Part shown: positions 46,655-60,100 of the stretch, piece by piece
Layout of the letters: each line of letters opens with the position of its first letter
How positions within the stretch are numbered: the first letter of the stretch is position 1
DNA from: Crotophaga sulcirostris
Taxonomy: Eukaryota > Chordata > Aves > Cuculiformes > Crotophagidae
Assembly (NCBI GenBank): GCA_013397455.1
Contig: VYZB01000036.1
Span: 273,237 to 337,236 of the forward strand
Length of the DNA stretch: 64,000 nucleotides
Direction: 5' to 3'
Translations under genes and position numbers: made by a program
The notes under the pieces: generated by a model
The model's database searches: none
What the model was told of the DNA's origin: nothing
Seen by the model: only the letters and a program-made list of their open reading frames with translations

Positions 46655-49600
46655 ATGTCTAATTTAGCTTGGCAAAGAAAATTAAACCACTAATTGCACA
46701 TCTCTGTCATGTAATTGGCCTGAAATGTAACACATTTTGTACTTTGAAAATCATTGTCCTATTATAAAATTCTCCAAACACTTCAAAGATTGTTTTTTTA
46801 GCTGCTTTTTCCAAATTGTTTACTCCCATGTACGACTGCTGTGTGTGCCTGTACTGCATGCTCTAATGATTGGCAAAGTTTGAGGGACTTTAAGTCTGCT
46901 CTTATAAAGAAAGAATAGATTTTGATGGATAAACAAACCAGGAAATCAAGCAGCATATCCCCTTGGTTGAGAAACGTTGGAATGTCATAACTTTATTTCT
47001 TACAGAGATTTGACAGATCACTTCTTGACAGGCTAAACAATACCCTCGGTCATGCTGTGATTCACTTGGCAGGACGTTTCTGTGCATCCATATCTGATTA
47101 AATAGTCTTTAAATTACTCTGTTAAAAGGGCATTGCACTTGGTCCCTGTGATAGTCTACTGTCCCTTCCATCTTGGGGATAAAGACAAAAAAGAGTCGAA
47201 ACCCCTGAAATTCAGGGGTTACTTGTGAAAAGTTTTTAGGTATCTGGCTTCTGGGTCTGGCCCCTAGCAGAAAGATGCCCTGGATGACTGGTGACTCTAG
47301 GCATGGCCTGAGCAGAGTGCCCAGTAAACCCAGCACAGTGAAGGCTCCACCAGCTGAAAGATCCTGGACATACCAGGCCAAATGCATGTATGCTGCATAA
47401 CCTATAAATTGATATTTCTGTATGGCAATTCCTAAATAGAAATACAGGCTTAATAATAACTCTTAAATAGCGGTAATTTTACTGAGTAGAGTGACCACAA
47501 CACAAGAATCTGGGTAGTCATGTATCTGATACAGTATACTGCAACCAGCAAAGGACACATGATCAAATAGGGCTTTAGACAGGAGATTTTAAACCCTTTC
47601 TGTGGCTAGAGCCAAATTCCATTAGTAATTTTAGTTCATGGGCCACGGTTTATATTTAGGACTTTATATGCGCCTTAGGCAATAGTTACTTTGCCTGCGG
47701 TATCAAAGCATTCAACTCTAGGACGGACTGTTGCCCCAGGTTTTTAAAATATCATGGACTAGTCCTTAGGATATCATTAGGTAAGCTAACAAGTCATGAC
47801 ATTATTGACTTTATCTTTTAAACAATACCTCTGAACCCTTTTTGTTGTTTGGTATCCTGTTACAGAACGTGGCCTAATCCTGTCTTAAAGCTTTTCTGCC
47901 CTTCAACATTGACGTTATTTATTTATTGAAGACTTCTTTTTTCCCCTGCTGGGTGCCAAAGGAAGTACAATATCTTGAAAAAGCACCTTTAATGCTTTCA
48001 AGGCATGTGTGAACTGAATGCAGGCAGCAGAGGCAAGACTTCATTTTAAATGCAATATTATGCAAGATAGACAAAGAAAGGGAGCTTTTTACCCCATGTC
48101 ATGCTTATGATCTTGCTAGAAATGGGACACAGGTCTTTTGACTCCCATGTTTTGCAGCCAGACCACTGAATAGTACTTTTATGGAGTTGGGTGCGTGGTG
48201 GTGGGAGTGGGAAATATAACTGGTCCAGGACTGGTGGTTGTGTGGAAAGAGGCAAAGGCAGCAGCCCCAGCTGGAAGAAGAAATTGGTAGGAAAAAAACT
48301 GCTTCTTTTTTCCCCTGCTTCATCTGCTATTGAACCCTTGCAATGCTGGGATTTAATTTTCTCTGCTATTTGGGTGTGACTCATGGGGTGTTTCACCGCA
48401 ACCCAATTCTATGGCATGCCCACCCCATGGGCAACATTGGCTAGAAGTAATTAAATGCCCTGGCATTGATTCAGGCATGCTCTGGGGTAGGGACTCCTTT
48501 TGGTTTGGGGGCAATGTTTGAAAGCAAAGGTATCATTTGGTCTCTTGTTTCTCATAAAATCTGACACAAGCAGCTGCACCAGACTGATGAGCTCTCCAAG
48601 GAGCCAGACATTCAACAGTGGTTACGTCAGCCTTTGCAGCACCAGCAAGATGGACTTTGTAACTGTAAGTGTTCTCATAGCTCAGCGAAGGACCAAACCA
48701 TAGCCATGAGTTCTGTATATGACCAGCTATCCCCCTGCCATGTGTGCAACCTATAATACTTCCATCCAGTGGCTGCCATCTGATCATGGGTACTGGCACA
48801 GCAGATCCTTGTTCTGGGTATCAAGGGGGGTCAATTTTAGTGTTTCACTGCAGCAGTTACTGTTCTGGCTTGGACTGTTGGTGCCTGCGCTGACCTTTCT
48901 CGGGCTGTTGCTGATAGTACAGGAGTCATGCATGGAAAAACACAGTCACAAAGCCACAGGCTCTTTTGTGTCTACCTCAGAGTAGGGCAAAGAGATTTTT
49001 TTCTGACTCTTACTTGGGGCACAAAAAAAGATTCTAAAACATCCAGCTGTTTAGCTATAGTTTGCATTGAGAAAAGTGGCACAAATTCGTGATAGCTTAT
49101 CTCTGTAGAACAGAGATGCTTTTCCATCACTCCCTTTAATGTGTACCTGATCAACAGTCTCTTGCCCTCACCTCTGTGTCTTGTGTGTAACCAGCCTTGC
49201 CTCCCTAGTACATTCTGCCACAGTTCTGCTCTACCTACTGAATCACTTCTTTTAAAGCCTTCACCTTACTTTTTTTTTCATGTGAGCCTTAGGACTGGTA
49301 GACCTGGGCTCAAGAAAATTACATTGAAAAAGTAATTCCAACTAAATTGATTTTCAACCTTAATGGCTTAAAGTCTATTCTGCCTTTTTTTTTTCCCTGT
49401 CCTTTCTGCTGGAAATTGTTTGTTTGGGCTGCAGTGATTAAAAATGGCACCTTGACACCCAAGGTGTCTGTAAATGTACCCTACAGATAATGACCTTGAT
49501 TCTAAAATACACTGTCTGTTTTGAAATGCATGGAGCAGTCTTCAAAGAAATCCATCCCAATTCTTTACCAGGACAAATGGTGGATAAATCAGAAAGAAGT

Positions 49601-52122
49601 ACATGGGCAAGTGCATCAAATTACTGTAGAAATATTTAAGATATATATTGCAATGGGAAGCATTTTCTCACTGAAATACTCCCTGAAGTCTCACTAACGC
49701 CAGCAAAACAGGTTCTTAGATCAGGAGAAATACTCCCTGAGGAACCTGTGTTTCATGGTTCTGAAAAGCTGTAAAAATATATTAGTAAGTTGTTAGTAGT
49801 CATAAGACTGATATGACAGTGTAGCTCTGGTGACATATACAAGATATTTACATTTAATTTTCAAAATTCAAATTTGCAGTAGAAATCTCTACAGTTGATT
49901 GGGCAAAACTGTTGCCTTTTGTCTGCATATTCTGCACATGGTGGATATGGTAGCAAAACTCCCATCATCATTATTATGGACTATTTAAATAATAGACATA
50001 CATACACACAATAAAATAGAGAATTTATTTAGTTACTGCTGCTGCTTGTATTTAATTCCCTATGAATTACATCACTTGTTTGTATTGCCAGGATCTCCTT
50101 TTTTAAAAAAGTGACAAAACGCAGGGGAATGCTAAATACAGAATTAAGTACCTGTATTGTTCTCTGTATATAAAGAAATATAGCCATTTTTTATCTGGAT
50201 GACAAACTGTAGGTTTGGCTAAGCAACACAGGAGAACGGTGTGGGACTAAAGCATTAATAAAAGATTAAATCCATATACTTTTTATAATCACTTATAATG
50301 TAATAGCTACCTGACCTATACCTGCAAATTACATTTGCAAATACCACCACAAATAATATATATTGGCAGATGTTACCTGTTTTATCATGCTTTCTTGGGA
50401 AAGAATAGGCTAACTGCAGATGCCTAAACAGCATCCTGTCCAAACTACGTTTCCAAAGCCCAGGTTTTTGGTGTAGGCAGCAATTCCTCTGCTACTTTCT
50501 TTGCAATACAGTGGCCTCTACTTCCTGTCCAAACCTGTTGAGCAATATCACCCATTCCAAACAGCTGCTGTGGTCACCCTATGGCTGTACATCAGTAGCA
50601 AGTGAAATGATTTCTATAAATAGTCTGTAAATCTGTTGGCAATGTTTGTAAAGCACATTGAGATTCTTCCCGGGGGATAAGAGCAGCTATATGAAAGCAA
50701 GAGCATTAAGATCATCGTTGCGTACAAAGCAGTTTATCTTTTTTGGTGTGGCAGAAACTGGCACCGAGGAAACGGGCAGCCTGCAGAGATGTGGAGAAGC
50801 ACTTGCTTTGAGCAAAACCCTGACAGCAATAGTTTGTGCTGTCAAAGATAAGCAGGTTCATCTCGTGTTGTTATTACAGAACATGACACTGTACTGACAC
50901 ACCATTGGCTGTGTCAGGAAGGAAAGAAGACTAGGAATGGGAATCACGTTTATTTAGTAAAAATTATTTGTCCCCCTTGTCTTCCATATTTTAGTGTGAT
51001 TCAGATAGGCAAAAGGGGCAATAAACCTCCAGTGTGCTGCACCCTTGGCACCCCGCTGCATTCCTCTCTATCTAATCAAATACACCGTCAGGATCTGTGG
51101 ACGAAGGACACTGGGTGCCTGTGCAATGTGGGCTGTGAGCTTTCCTTCTTTTAATCAAAGAGTGAGGAATTTGATAAATCAGAAACATTCTTGTGCACAC
51201 AGATGATTTTTTCCCCAGTGCTTCCCTGCAGCCACATCAACCTCTTGACACCCCTTCCGAGATGCATCCTTACACTCCTTCCAGCAGCAGCGCTGTCAGA
51301 GCCCATTCACTTCTTACTAGCTATGACTCTTCTGTCTTCCTGACAAGCAAGGCGACACAAACACCCCCGCTGTCAAAATACATTACATTAGCAGTTGCTA
51401 CATGGCTTGTTGGTGTGTATTGTTGTATATAGACTTGCGATTATGTCCCCAGCAGCTGTTGGGAATGCTGTTTTCAAAACTAATCTGAGCAATAAGGCAG
51501 CCCACATGCACATGTTTTTGAGTGAAAGCTGATCACTGTTTGTGATGGGGCTGAGTTGTTAAGCTACAATCTGGACCTGGAATCTGCCCTCCTGATATCC
51601 TGGGTGTGCTACAGGGGATCAGCAGGAAAAATCTGTCTTTGAGTTAGGATGTTGAGTCTGATTCCCAAAGAAAGATTGCTTTTCATTCTAGGTTATCTTT
51701 AGACTTACCCCACTTTTTTGATTCCCTAGCATGAATAAAGGTAAAGATCTTTTTCTCCTGTGTGACCTCTTGTTTACGACATCACCAGGAGAGATGGACT
51801 GGACAACAGAATCATCTGGCATAGAGAGAAGCAGCTGAAAAATTGTTCCTTCGAATGCCTCCAGTGCCTGCTTTATCCCATTTGCTCTGCTGATACCTCT
51901 GTTAAATGTAGGCGATGACACATTGGTTTCAGGAACAGTGTGGCGTGCACAATTTTCACAAGTTACGCAGCTCTCTCCCGGGGGAAAGAGTTACAGCTTG
52001 TCCCATCAGTCTGCCTCACAGTCCTGTTCAGATGCCAGGTTGCTGACCCCTTGTCTCCTCAGACCAATTTCGACTCTGAATTCAAGCTGGGCCTGTAGAA
52101 GCAGCATACAGAAATTGACACA
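46655..52122. other. Intergenic region between ASB15 and LMOD2, left part
   Basis: 5.5 kb with no coding exon, RNA gene or repeat family I can support. It contains a perfect 21-bp palindrome at 47200-47220 and two overlapping open stretches near 48.5-49.0 kb that show no recognisable domain. Confidence 0.45.
47200..47220. repeat. Perfect 21-bp palindrome
   Basis: Arms of ten bases, AACCCCTGAA and TTCAGGGGTT, around a single central A. Confidence 0.9.
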
Positions 52123-52238
52123 TGCATGTAATGTATATAATAATTATAGATATAATAACTGTATATATTATATACAATTGTGTCTATAATTATATATAAT
52201 GAGTATTTTTTGTGTGTGTATATATTAAAAATTAAATA
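52123..52238. repeat. AT-rich alternating tract
   Basis: About 115 bases of mostly TA/AT steps with short TG runs. Low-complexity DNA directly before a G-rich tract. Confidence 0.85.
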
Positions 52239-52239
52239 G

Positions 52240-52592
52240 GTGGGAGGGGAAGGGCAGGCAGTGAGGAGCACAACAGGCAGGAGAGGAGACGTGCAAGGAG
52301 GGAAGGGAAGGAGAGGTCATGGAACAGGCAGTGGAGGCGGGTGAGGACAGCGAGGGGCTGTGCAGGGAGGGCAGGCGAGAGGGGCCTGCAGGGCCAGGGA
52401 TGGAGAAGCCAGCACAGCAGCAAGGAGGCAGGGGAGGGCAGGGGGAGAGAACTGAGGGGCTGGCACCTCAGAGTCTGCGGGACGGAAGGAGCTGGATGAG
52501 GAATGAGAGGTGCAGAAGCAGTGGGGGGAGGTGGGAGGAAGCAAGGCAGACAGAAGGGCAGCAGGAGAGACAGGGAAAGCCCAGACATGCTG
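52240..52592 (+). repeat. Purine/G-rich degenerate tandem tract
   Basis: About 350 bases in which the plus strand is dominated by GGGAGG, GGCAGG and GAGAGG-like words with many G-triplets. It looks like a decayed minisatellite. Open frames across it are Pro/Ser- or Arg/Gly-rich and not gene-like. Confidence 0.75.
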
Positions 52593-53880
52593 GAGTGCAC
52601 TGTTTTTAATATGCTCTATGGCGGTTGGACCTGTTCCTGCGGCGTGGGACTGCAGCTCAGTATGAGCCAACGCATCTGTCTGACAGGCTGTCCTCAGGAG
52701 CCGTGACTGAAATAGCTGCTGTCCTGCGGCCGGCCCTGTCCCGTGCCTGAGGACAAGGTTGTGCAGCCTTCTCTTTGCTTGCCTCTAGTTTTCCCTGCAC
52801 TCACCCGAGTGGAGGTAAAGATTGAACTGTGGGCTTTGCCGTGCGGGAGGTGCGTCCCAGCTCTCAGGGGCTGCTCGTGTCCTTGGAGCCATTGGAGCAA
52901 TGTGCCCAAAGTGTGGAAATGCGTGAGAAGCAGAACCAGGTTTCCTAGGCTGCTGCTTGACATAGGTAATTGCTTCAAAAGGGGGAAAAAAAGCCCAACA
53001 TTGAGAAGTGTTTCCTATTTTAAAAACAAGAAGATGGATCACCCAGCCTAGAAAAGGTTGAAAGTCTTGTCTGCAGTCTTGCTGCCCCTGTGTGGGCTCT
53101 GTCCCACTCAAAGCCAGGAACCTGGGTGCCAAGTACCTGCAATGGCAGAGTGAATCCTGCACCTGTAAAATGGGCACTCTCGTTTAGTCTCATGCTAGCC
53201 CAAGTCCTAAAGGGAACAAGTCTTTTAATTTATTTTAATTTAATTAATTCAGTGCTGAGTTTTCATGGGCTCTGTGTGAAATCAGTTATTCACTGCATTC
53301 AGGATTTCAGCCGGGCATTACAGAGGTGAGTTTGGATTTTCTGTTAGGAGGTGGTGAAGCACTTTGGAGGATTCATCCTGAACAGCGTCCAACAATGTCA
53401 GTACAAACTTGCCCTCACCTACTACAAATGGCTCATGCTCTGCTATCCTGCCTTCTATGATGGAAGCAAGTTCATTGTCCCACCTCACTAGCACGAGATC
53501 TCTTATTAAACTGTTCGTAATAGTGCCATAGTTGTGTGACCAGGCTTGTAGTCTGGGATGTATAAGATGCTCAGACTGCTACTTTTTGCTTCTTTTTTCA
53601 CAGAAACCCAAGCATGTATGATGCCCGAGAAGCTGAACTGTGTAATAAGAAGAAAAGGTTTCACACAGGATCGCTAATATCAGGAAAATACAATCATCCC
53701 TGTCTTTGCAGCAGAGCTCCTCTGAGAAGCTCATAATTAAATCATTTGAGTGTTAACCTGTGCTCTGAACTGTTGAAGTGGTAGGCAGCTTCAGCAGCGG
53801 CTGGTGCCCACTGGAGTCGAGCCCTCAACAGCTGAAGTGCTGCATAATGTCAAATACTCCCAAAAAGAGAATCCTAAGCT

Positions 53881-54170
53881 CCTTGTCCTATCCCTGCACT
53901 CCCTGATAAAGAGCCCCTCCCCACCTTTTCTGTAGGGCCCCCTTTAATTACTGGAAAGCTGCTATAAGATCTCCCTGGAGCCTTCTCCTCTCTAGGCTAA
54001 ACAAGCTCACCTCTCTCAGCCTGTTGTTGTTTGGGAGGTGCTCCAGCCCTCTGATCATCTTCGTGGCCCTGCTCTGGACTCTCTCTAACAGATCCATGTC
54101 CTTCCTGTGCTGAAGACTCCAGAACTGAAGACAGTAGTTAAGGTGAGGCCCTTGGAATTCTCTCAATAAA
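53881..54170 (-). mobile_element. CR1 LINE internal fragment
   Basis: CCTTGTCCTATCCCTGCACT, GATCTCCCTGGAGCCTTCTC, CTCAGCCTGTTGTTGTTTGG and GGCCCTGCTCTGGACTCTCT are reversed CR1 landmarks. Translated on the minus strand it keeps Leu-Asn-Tyr-Cys-Leu-Gln-Phe-Trp and Leu-Glu-Arg-Val-Gln, the CR1 ORF2 C-terminus. The 3' tip is missing. Confidence 0.92.
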
Positions 54171-56560
54171 GAATAGGTCCTAAATTACCATGAGTGACAT
54201 GTGCAGGATTAAGAAAAGACCTAAACGTCATAATGTCATGTAAACCTGCCAGTCTCCTCCCTTCTTCAGGGGAGACATTTACAATAAAATACCTTGTCCA
54301 CCTTTAGTGATATCTTTAAGTTCTCTTATCTCATGGCTAGAATTGACATAACTGACAACTTATATATAGAAAAACGTCATCACTGGCCCAGTGTTGTATC
54401 AGGCCTCAGCAAGGAGTAGCATTGAAGGTAATATTCATGTTGCTTCCAAGGACTGGAATAAATCTTTTGGAGCATTGTTTTAAAAAGTGAATAGTGCATA
54501 TTGCTTTTTGAAATTCCTTTGAGTTTGGAAAATTAGAATGATGCATAGAAACATGACATGTGAATAGGTTTCCTTTTTATCTTGATGCTTTTGCTGTTGA
54601 TATTGTATATATTGGTGCTGTAGATGTCAATATTGTACTAACAAAATATAGCACATTTTTAAAAGCATTTCAATTTCAATCAGCATTTTCCAACAGCAAA
54701 TCTGTTCAGTACAAATTTTCTAACAAACTCCATCCAAAAATGTTTGCAACAAAATATTGTCCGCAAAAATACACTCAAGAAAGATAATTTTATTGTGCTA
54801 TTTTTCCAACTCCAATGATAACAAAGTGAAGCATTGTTGTAGACACACTGAAGAAATAAAATTTTGTGGAGTTCTGTTCTATACATTTCATTAATGCCAG
54901 CATTAGCATTCATAATGCTAAGTTAAAAGAAAAAAGGTACTTATTGTTTTTTCTGCCATTTCACATTTTGCAGAATTTGACCTAAGCATCCTTTCTACCT
55001 GTGAAGCTGAAAGAGTGAACAGAACTTCTACTCACCCACTGTCTTGTCTAGACACAGGTGACCCAAGTTTCTTTATATGTCACAATACCTTTTACCATGA
55101 AGGTAACACTCAGCTGCATGGGCCAAGTTGTTCTGCAACTTACTCCTTTATATTTTATGCAAAGATTTGGTCAATGTAAATGACCTGCAAATATCTATTT
55201 AATTTTTTTTTACAAATGCAGAATATTCTTTAGTCTGCTTTATTAATGTAATTCTTGTGTTAGGGAAGCCTGAGTATGAAAGTTTTCATTCTACTTCTTG
55301 AGCAACCTAAATGAGTTAAATTCATATAGAAACTTATTAAGGGAAAGATGTATTTTATTTACCAAATCTGTTAATGAGATTATGGTCAGTCTCCTCTCTC
55401 CATTGCCAGTAAAACAATATGCATAGTAATAAAACCAAATGAGTAATTTGGCTAAACATCATACAGTGCAGGTGTCAATCCATACTAACCAAAAAGATAT
55501 GATGCTAAGAAAGAACAATAGTTCAAATTATGTTCGCTTACATTTTTATTCAATTCTGACTTTATTAACTAAAAAGAAACCCACCATGTGTTATCATTTA
55601 ATAAGGTTGAAATTTATCTTTATAGGTATGTTCTTACTTCCCTGTACCAAAGCTAAGCTTTTCTCTGTCTTCCTTTCTTCCTGTCACAACACAGGTTTTC
55701 AAATATTGCTGGCACCCACCTTTCAGAAAGCATCATTACTTCACTGTTTTTCACTCCTAATAGAGAAAAGAAAAAAAAAAAAACAGTGTGATGTTTAATC
55801 TTTCATTCCGTGGTTTCTTACGTAGGAAGACACCTGTCTATAAAAATAATATCAGAATAATATATCATTTATTTGTAGACGTGATAATGTAGGTATACAA
55901 TTAAAATTAAGCATTGAGGGGTGCTCTACAGGTGCACGTCAGTCAGCTACAGCAAGCAACAGCTGTTAACCGAAACAGCCACTAGAGGCCTTCATTTGCT
56001 AGGGGCTGTCAGAAGAGATGAAGACTGAGCCTCGCTGCCCACCCAGGGCTGGTTCCCCCTAAAGCTCTGGGGAGCTCTGCTCACTCCCTTGCAGAACACA
56101 ATTCTCTATGTGAAAAAAAAATCTTACAGGCGCTCCAAATGGACATGTCAAGTTGATTCTTACTCTGATCATCCTTGAAAAAAAGGAGGAATTAATAAAT
56201 AATCCAGTTGTGTGATTTGTTACAGGTGAGGCATGACACTGCAGGAGTGGTGCTCCCCTTGGGAATGGACATGCCAGCCTCCTCCCCTCAGCCTGCCTTC
56301 CCACTCATCCCAACCTCCTGCAAACACGTCGGTGGGATAACAGCGCGGTTCCGCTAGAAAACCGTGAAAACCAGAGGAAGTCCACTGAACAATGGTGAGG
56401 GTGTTTTATTTCCAGCCCCCGTGGCAGCTCAGGATTAAATGGATTTTCATTGTTCTTTCTCTACTGCAGTTTGGACATGAAGTTGGTGTAAACGTGCCCA
56501 GGGTTTTATTTGCTGCTGCCCCCCCGCCTGCGAGGCTGGTATTCTCCCGCTAGCCGTCTG
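54171..56560. other. Intergenic region between ASB15 and LMOD2, right part
   Basis: 2.4 kb. No exon, RNA or recognisable repeat seen. Confidence 0.5.
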
Positions 56561-56562
56561 CT

Positions 56563-56572
56563 CTAAATATGG
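56563..56572. promoter_or_regulatory. CArG-like element upstream of LMOD2
   Basis: CTAAATATGG matches the SRF-binding CArG box (CCWWWWWWGG) at 9 of 10 positions, about 280 bp before the LMOD2 start codon. Leiomodin genes are known SRF/MRTF targets; this particular site is a candidate only. Confidence 0.4.
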
Positions 56573-56728
56573 CCATGGCCAGTGTGTCAATAATCCCTCT
56601 CTTCAAGGGACCTGCAAACACTAGTGTTGGGACATTCTTGCTGTTCAGATGTCTAGCTGACGTCTGATGCTTAAAACAGCGCATGCTTTCATCCCTTCAT
56701 GCATTGTCGTAAGCCCCAGATGATTACT

Positions 56729-56736
56729 CTTAAAAG
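56729..56736 (+). promoter_or_regulatory. TATA-like element upstream of LMOD2
   Basis: CTTAAAAG about 120 bp before the ATG, preceded by an E-box CAGATG at 56717-56722. The spacing would give a short 5' UTR of roughly 90 bases. Confidence 0.4.
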
Positions 56737-56852
56737 GGTGCCACCGCTACGAAGGGAAACAGTTGCTGACCAAACGAGACACAGCTTGCTTGCTTCAGCT
56801 TTCTTGAATGCCTAGTCACTTCAGGTTTGTACCAGCCTGACCAAGTGGGACC

Positions 56853-57125
56853 ATGTCTACCTTTGGCTACAGAAGAGAGCTCAGTAAATATGAAGACATT
56901 GATGAAGATGAGCTCCTCGCTTCTCTTACTGAAGAGGAGCTGAAGGAGCTGGAGCGGGAGCTGGAGGACATAGAGCCTGACCGTAACCTTCCAGTGGGGC
57001 AACGCCAGAAAAGCCTGACGGAGAAGACACCGACGGGAACTTTCAGCAGGGAAGCGCTGATGGCCTACTGGGAGAGAGAGACGAGGAAACTCTTAGAAAA
57101 AGAGAGATTGGGTGCATGTGACAAG
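56853..57125 (+). CDS. LMOD2: LMOD2 exon 1 (residues 1-91)
   Basis: Donor ACAAG|GTAAGA. It encodes the first tropomyosin-binding and actin-binding segments, with Asp-Glu-Asp-Glu-Leu-Leu-Ala-Ser-Leu and [11 protein letters not shown]. Confidence 0.97.
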
Positions 57126-60100
57126 GTAAGACACTGAGGCATTCACTGTTTCCTGGAAATATTTGGGCTTATTCTTACCTGGCATGATCTCCATGACTAT
57201 TTTAATTTTCTTTCAGTCTCTTGTAGCATTTTTAAGAATATTGTTAGCCATATTTTTGAGTCTGCTAAAGTGCTGCATATTAGCTCAGAGAGTTTTTTCT
57301 GGAGGTACCTTAAAAGCTCAGTTGAGAACAGAAGAAAATCCCACAAAAAATATCATTAATGCTTAAAATAGGAATAAATTTTAAAGGGCATGTCAGAAAT
57401 TATTGACAGGTAGTGATGTGGACTTTTGGATAACTTTTGGTTTTGTTTAAAATCTAAAAAAAGTGACTTTTCCTTTCTTTCAAAAAAAATCAGTATTAAC
57501 TGGGAAGCACGTCAGGAAGATAATTTTGAATGTTCTGTCAGAAGTCAAGTAAGCGGTCACCGGGATCTGTGCTCACTGGAAGGAAGCTGCATTGTAGTCA
57601 GCAGCTTGTGCTGCTTTGTTCCTGCTGAGGATCCCTGGGAAAGCTTGGGAGTCTTCTGGCAGCTGCTGTCAGATGGTAGCTGTAAGTTATTAAAAAAATG
57701 GGCTGGGGTAGAGTCATCAGTCAAACCATTTGTCTGTATTGCCCAAAAAACAACCAATAATGCTTGTTAGGCAATGCATCCCCTGGAATAAAAATTTTAA
57801 TAATAAAAGCTGATCCCTGGGCTGCAAATGAACGGTACAGCTGGGCAGGACTGAGGGGCTCAATTCTGGTAGGAGATGAGCTCTCAGTCTAAGATAATGT
57901 CCATGTTGGCATTCCCCTTGCTAAACCAATTTGTGAGACTGAGCTCTATCAAAAAGCAACTTCTGGTTTTGTGTTGGCTCCACATAATTTCAAAGCAAAG
58001 TGAGGACTTGGGGACATGAGCAAAGTTTTGATTTTAAGTACTGCTTCATACCAAGATATGACTCTGTTTATAGGGGCAAGTTTTCTCATGTTTAAGTATA
58101 AAATAATACAACAAAGACGAAGACAGCAAAACTGGACTCAGAACTTCTAACAGTCTTGATCCAGGAGTTCAGTTCATTTGCAAGGAAATAATTGAGTTTA
58201 TACATGAGATAAATACTCTCTTTAAGAAAAATCACCTGGATTAAATTAGCCTGCCATAATAATATCCAAGATTTCTTTATACTTACGTGTTTTCTCCTGC
58301 TCGTGAATGCTGTTGTTATGTCTTTGTAGGCAAGCACACAGACCACTAGCTGTCATCAGACCATTAGTATCAGCTTGCAAACGTTAACTTCACTCCCTGT
58401 TTGTCAAGTCCTAGGGAGGCAATGGCAAGATTAATGTTTATTTCCAGCTAAGCCTGGAACTCGAAACCTGGACAGTTCCAAAAAACCTTCTGAACAGGTC
58501 TAGTTTGGTGTCTTACTTAACGGCAGGATTATTTTTGTTTTTCCATGCTTATACAGCATTAACAGTGGGTACTGGCTAAAACTCAAAGTGCTAGGAAAAA
58601 ACCTCTATGCTTTTTGATCTGAGAAGCAACTTCCTAAATGCATCCATAAATAGGAAAATGTTGGCACGCTGATGAACAGAGCACAAAGGCTCTCTTCACT
58701 TAAGGCAGTAAGAAAGCTCCTTCTGAGTTTCTTGAAAGCAATTTTCTTCTTCCCTTCAACTGTTTCAAAGTTAGACACCTTATCTAAGATGGTTATTTGT
58801 TCTCCTTCTATAGTAAGTGGTGAGAGATCAGCCTCTCCAGCAGGCAAACATCCTGCAGATAGCCTTTTAGGGTGAATGACTTGCCCTCCAGAGACATTTA
58901 CCTCTCTGCATGGACTGTCTTAGTCCTAACTTCCCATCGAGTTACTACTATGAAGTGAGATGAAGCCCTGCAGGCTGCCTGCAGCAGTCCTGTACCGAAA
59001 TGCTGCCGCAATAAGAGCATACCTCTATGGATCTGCAAAGAGAAGAGTACTCGATTTCAAAATTATCCTGCGGATTTTTATGACACCGAAAGGTGTATGT
59101 AACAGGAAACTGAATTTCCCCTTTGACTCCAGAAATGCTACTCAAAAAAAAATCATATTTTTTTTTAAATGATCTAATGTCATCAAGCTTGTTAGCAGTC
59201 CATTTAGAGGCACTAACTTCTGCTCATCTACAGCTGTGTTGAAGGCTCTAGTATATTCCTGGATAGATAAAAGCATAACCATGAAGACAGGTTCCTGGAT
59301 ACCTGGTGTGTTCAGCTTTTAGAAGTCTGCATATATGTATAGAAGCTACAGATGTAAATCTTGTTGTCATAACAAACCTGGCTCAAACACAGCCATGTTC
59401 CTACATGTAGCACGGCATGTCTCAGTGTAAGGGCCTTGCTGCACATGACCCGCAGGAGAAGCAGCAGGGCTGGACCCTGCAGGTCCTCCATATGAAAGGT
59501 AATGGGGCCAGACCCTGCAAGCCCTCCAGCACTGAACGCTGAGGAACAACAGGCTGGAACAGCTCAATGTCCTATTTTGTTGGAGTCATGCTTCTGCGAA
59601 CATTACAATTACCATCTGCTTTGCGTCTGTCCCAACACAGAAATCTGCTTAAGATTGTGAAACAGTACCATGCAATCTGTCATTACTTTTATTTTAACCA
59701 TTCCCTGTATTTGTAGAGCTTGATAATTAAGCAAACATAAAACTGCACAGGTTTTCTATATCTAGGCTGTTGTGTTAGTAACACTTCTATTTTCCAGAAG
59801 CACAAAAGAGAATTGCTGTGTCTCTGCAGAGTGTATTCTTTGTAAAATACCCTCTGTGATTTCACAAGGACTAAACTATGAATGTTACTAAAGTACTGCA
59901 TACAGTACAATTATATTTAATCAGAAATTTTATAAACATTTACAAATGCAAATAAAAAGGCATCACAGTATCACAGTATCACTGTATCAACAGGTTGGAA
60001 GGGACCTCTGAGATCATCAAGTCCAACCTATAAGCCAACACTAACACCATCCCATCACCTAAACCATGGCACTCAGTGCCTCATCCAGTCTTCAATATAT

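Noticed and set aside
48500..48985. Overlapping open frames of 67-88 codons on both strands, one with a hydrophobic segment
   Set aside because: No recognisable domain, no splice context matching neighbours, frames on both strands. They look like chance open stretches.
52232..52670. Long open frames of over 100 codons in the G-rich tract
   Set aside because: Composition is purely Pro/Leu/Ser or Arg/Gly, a by-product of the purine-rich tract, with no conserved motif.
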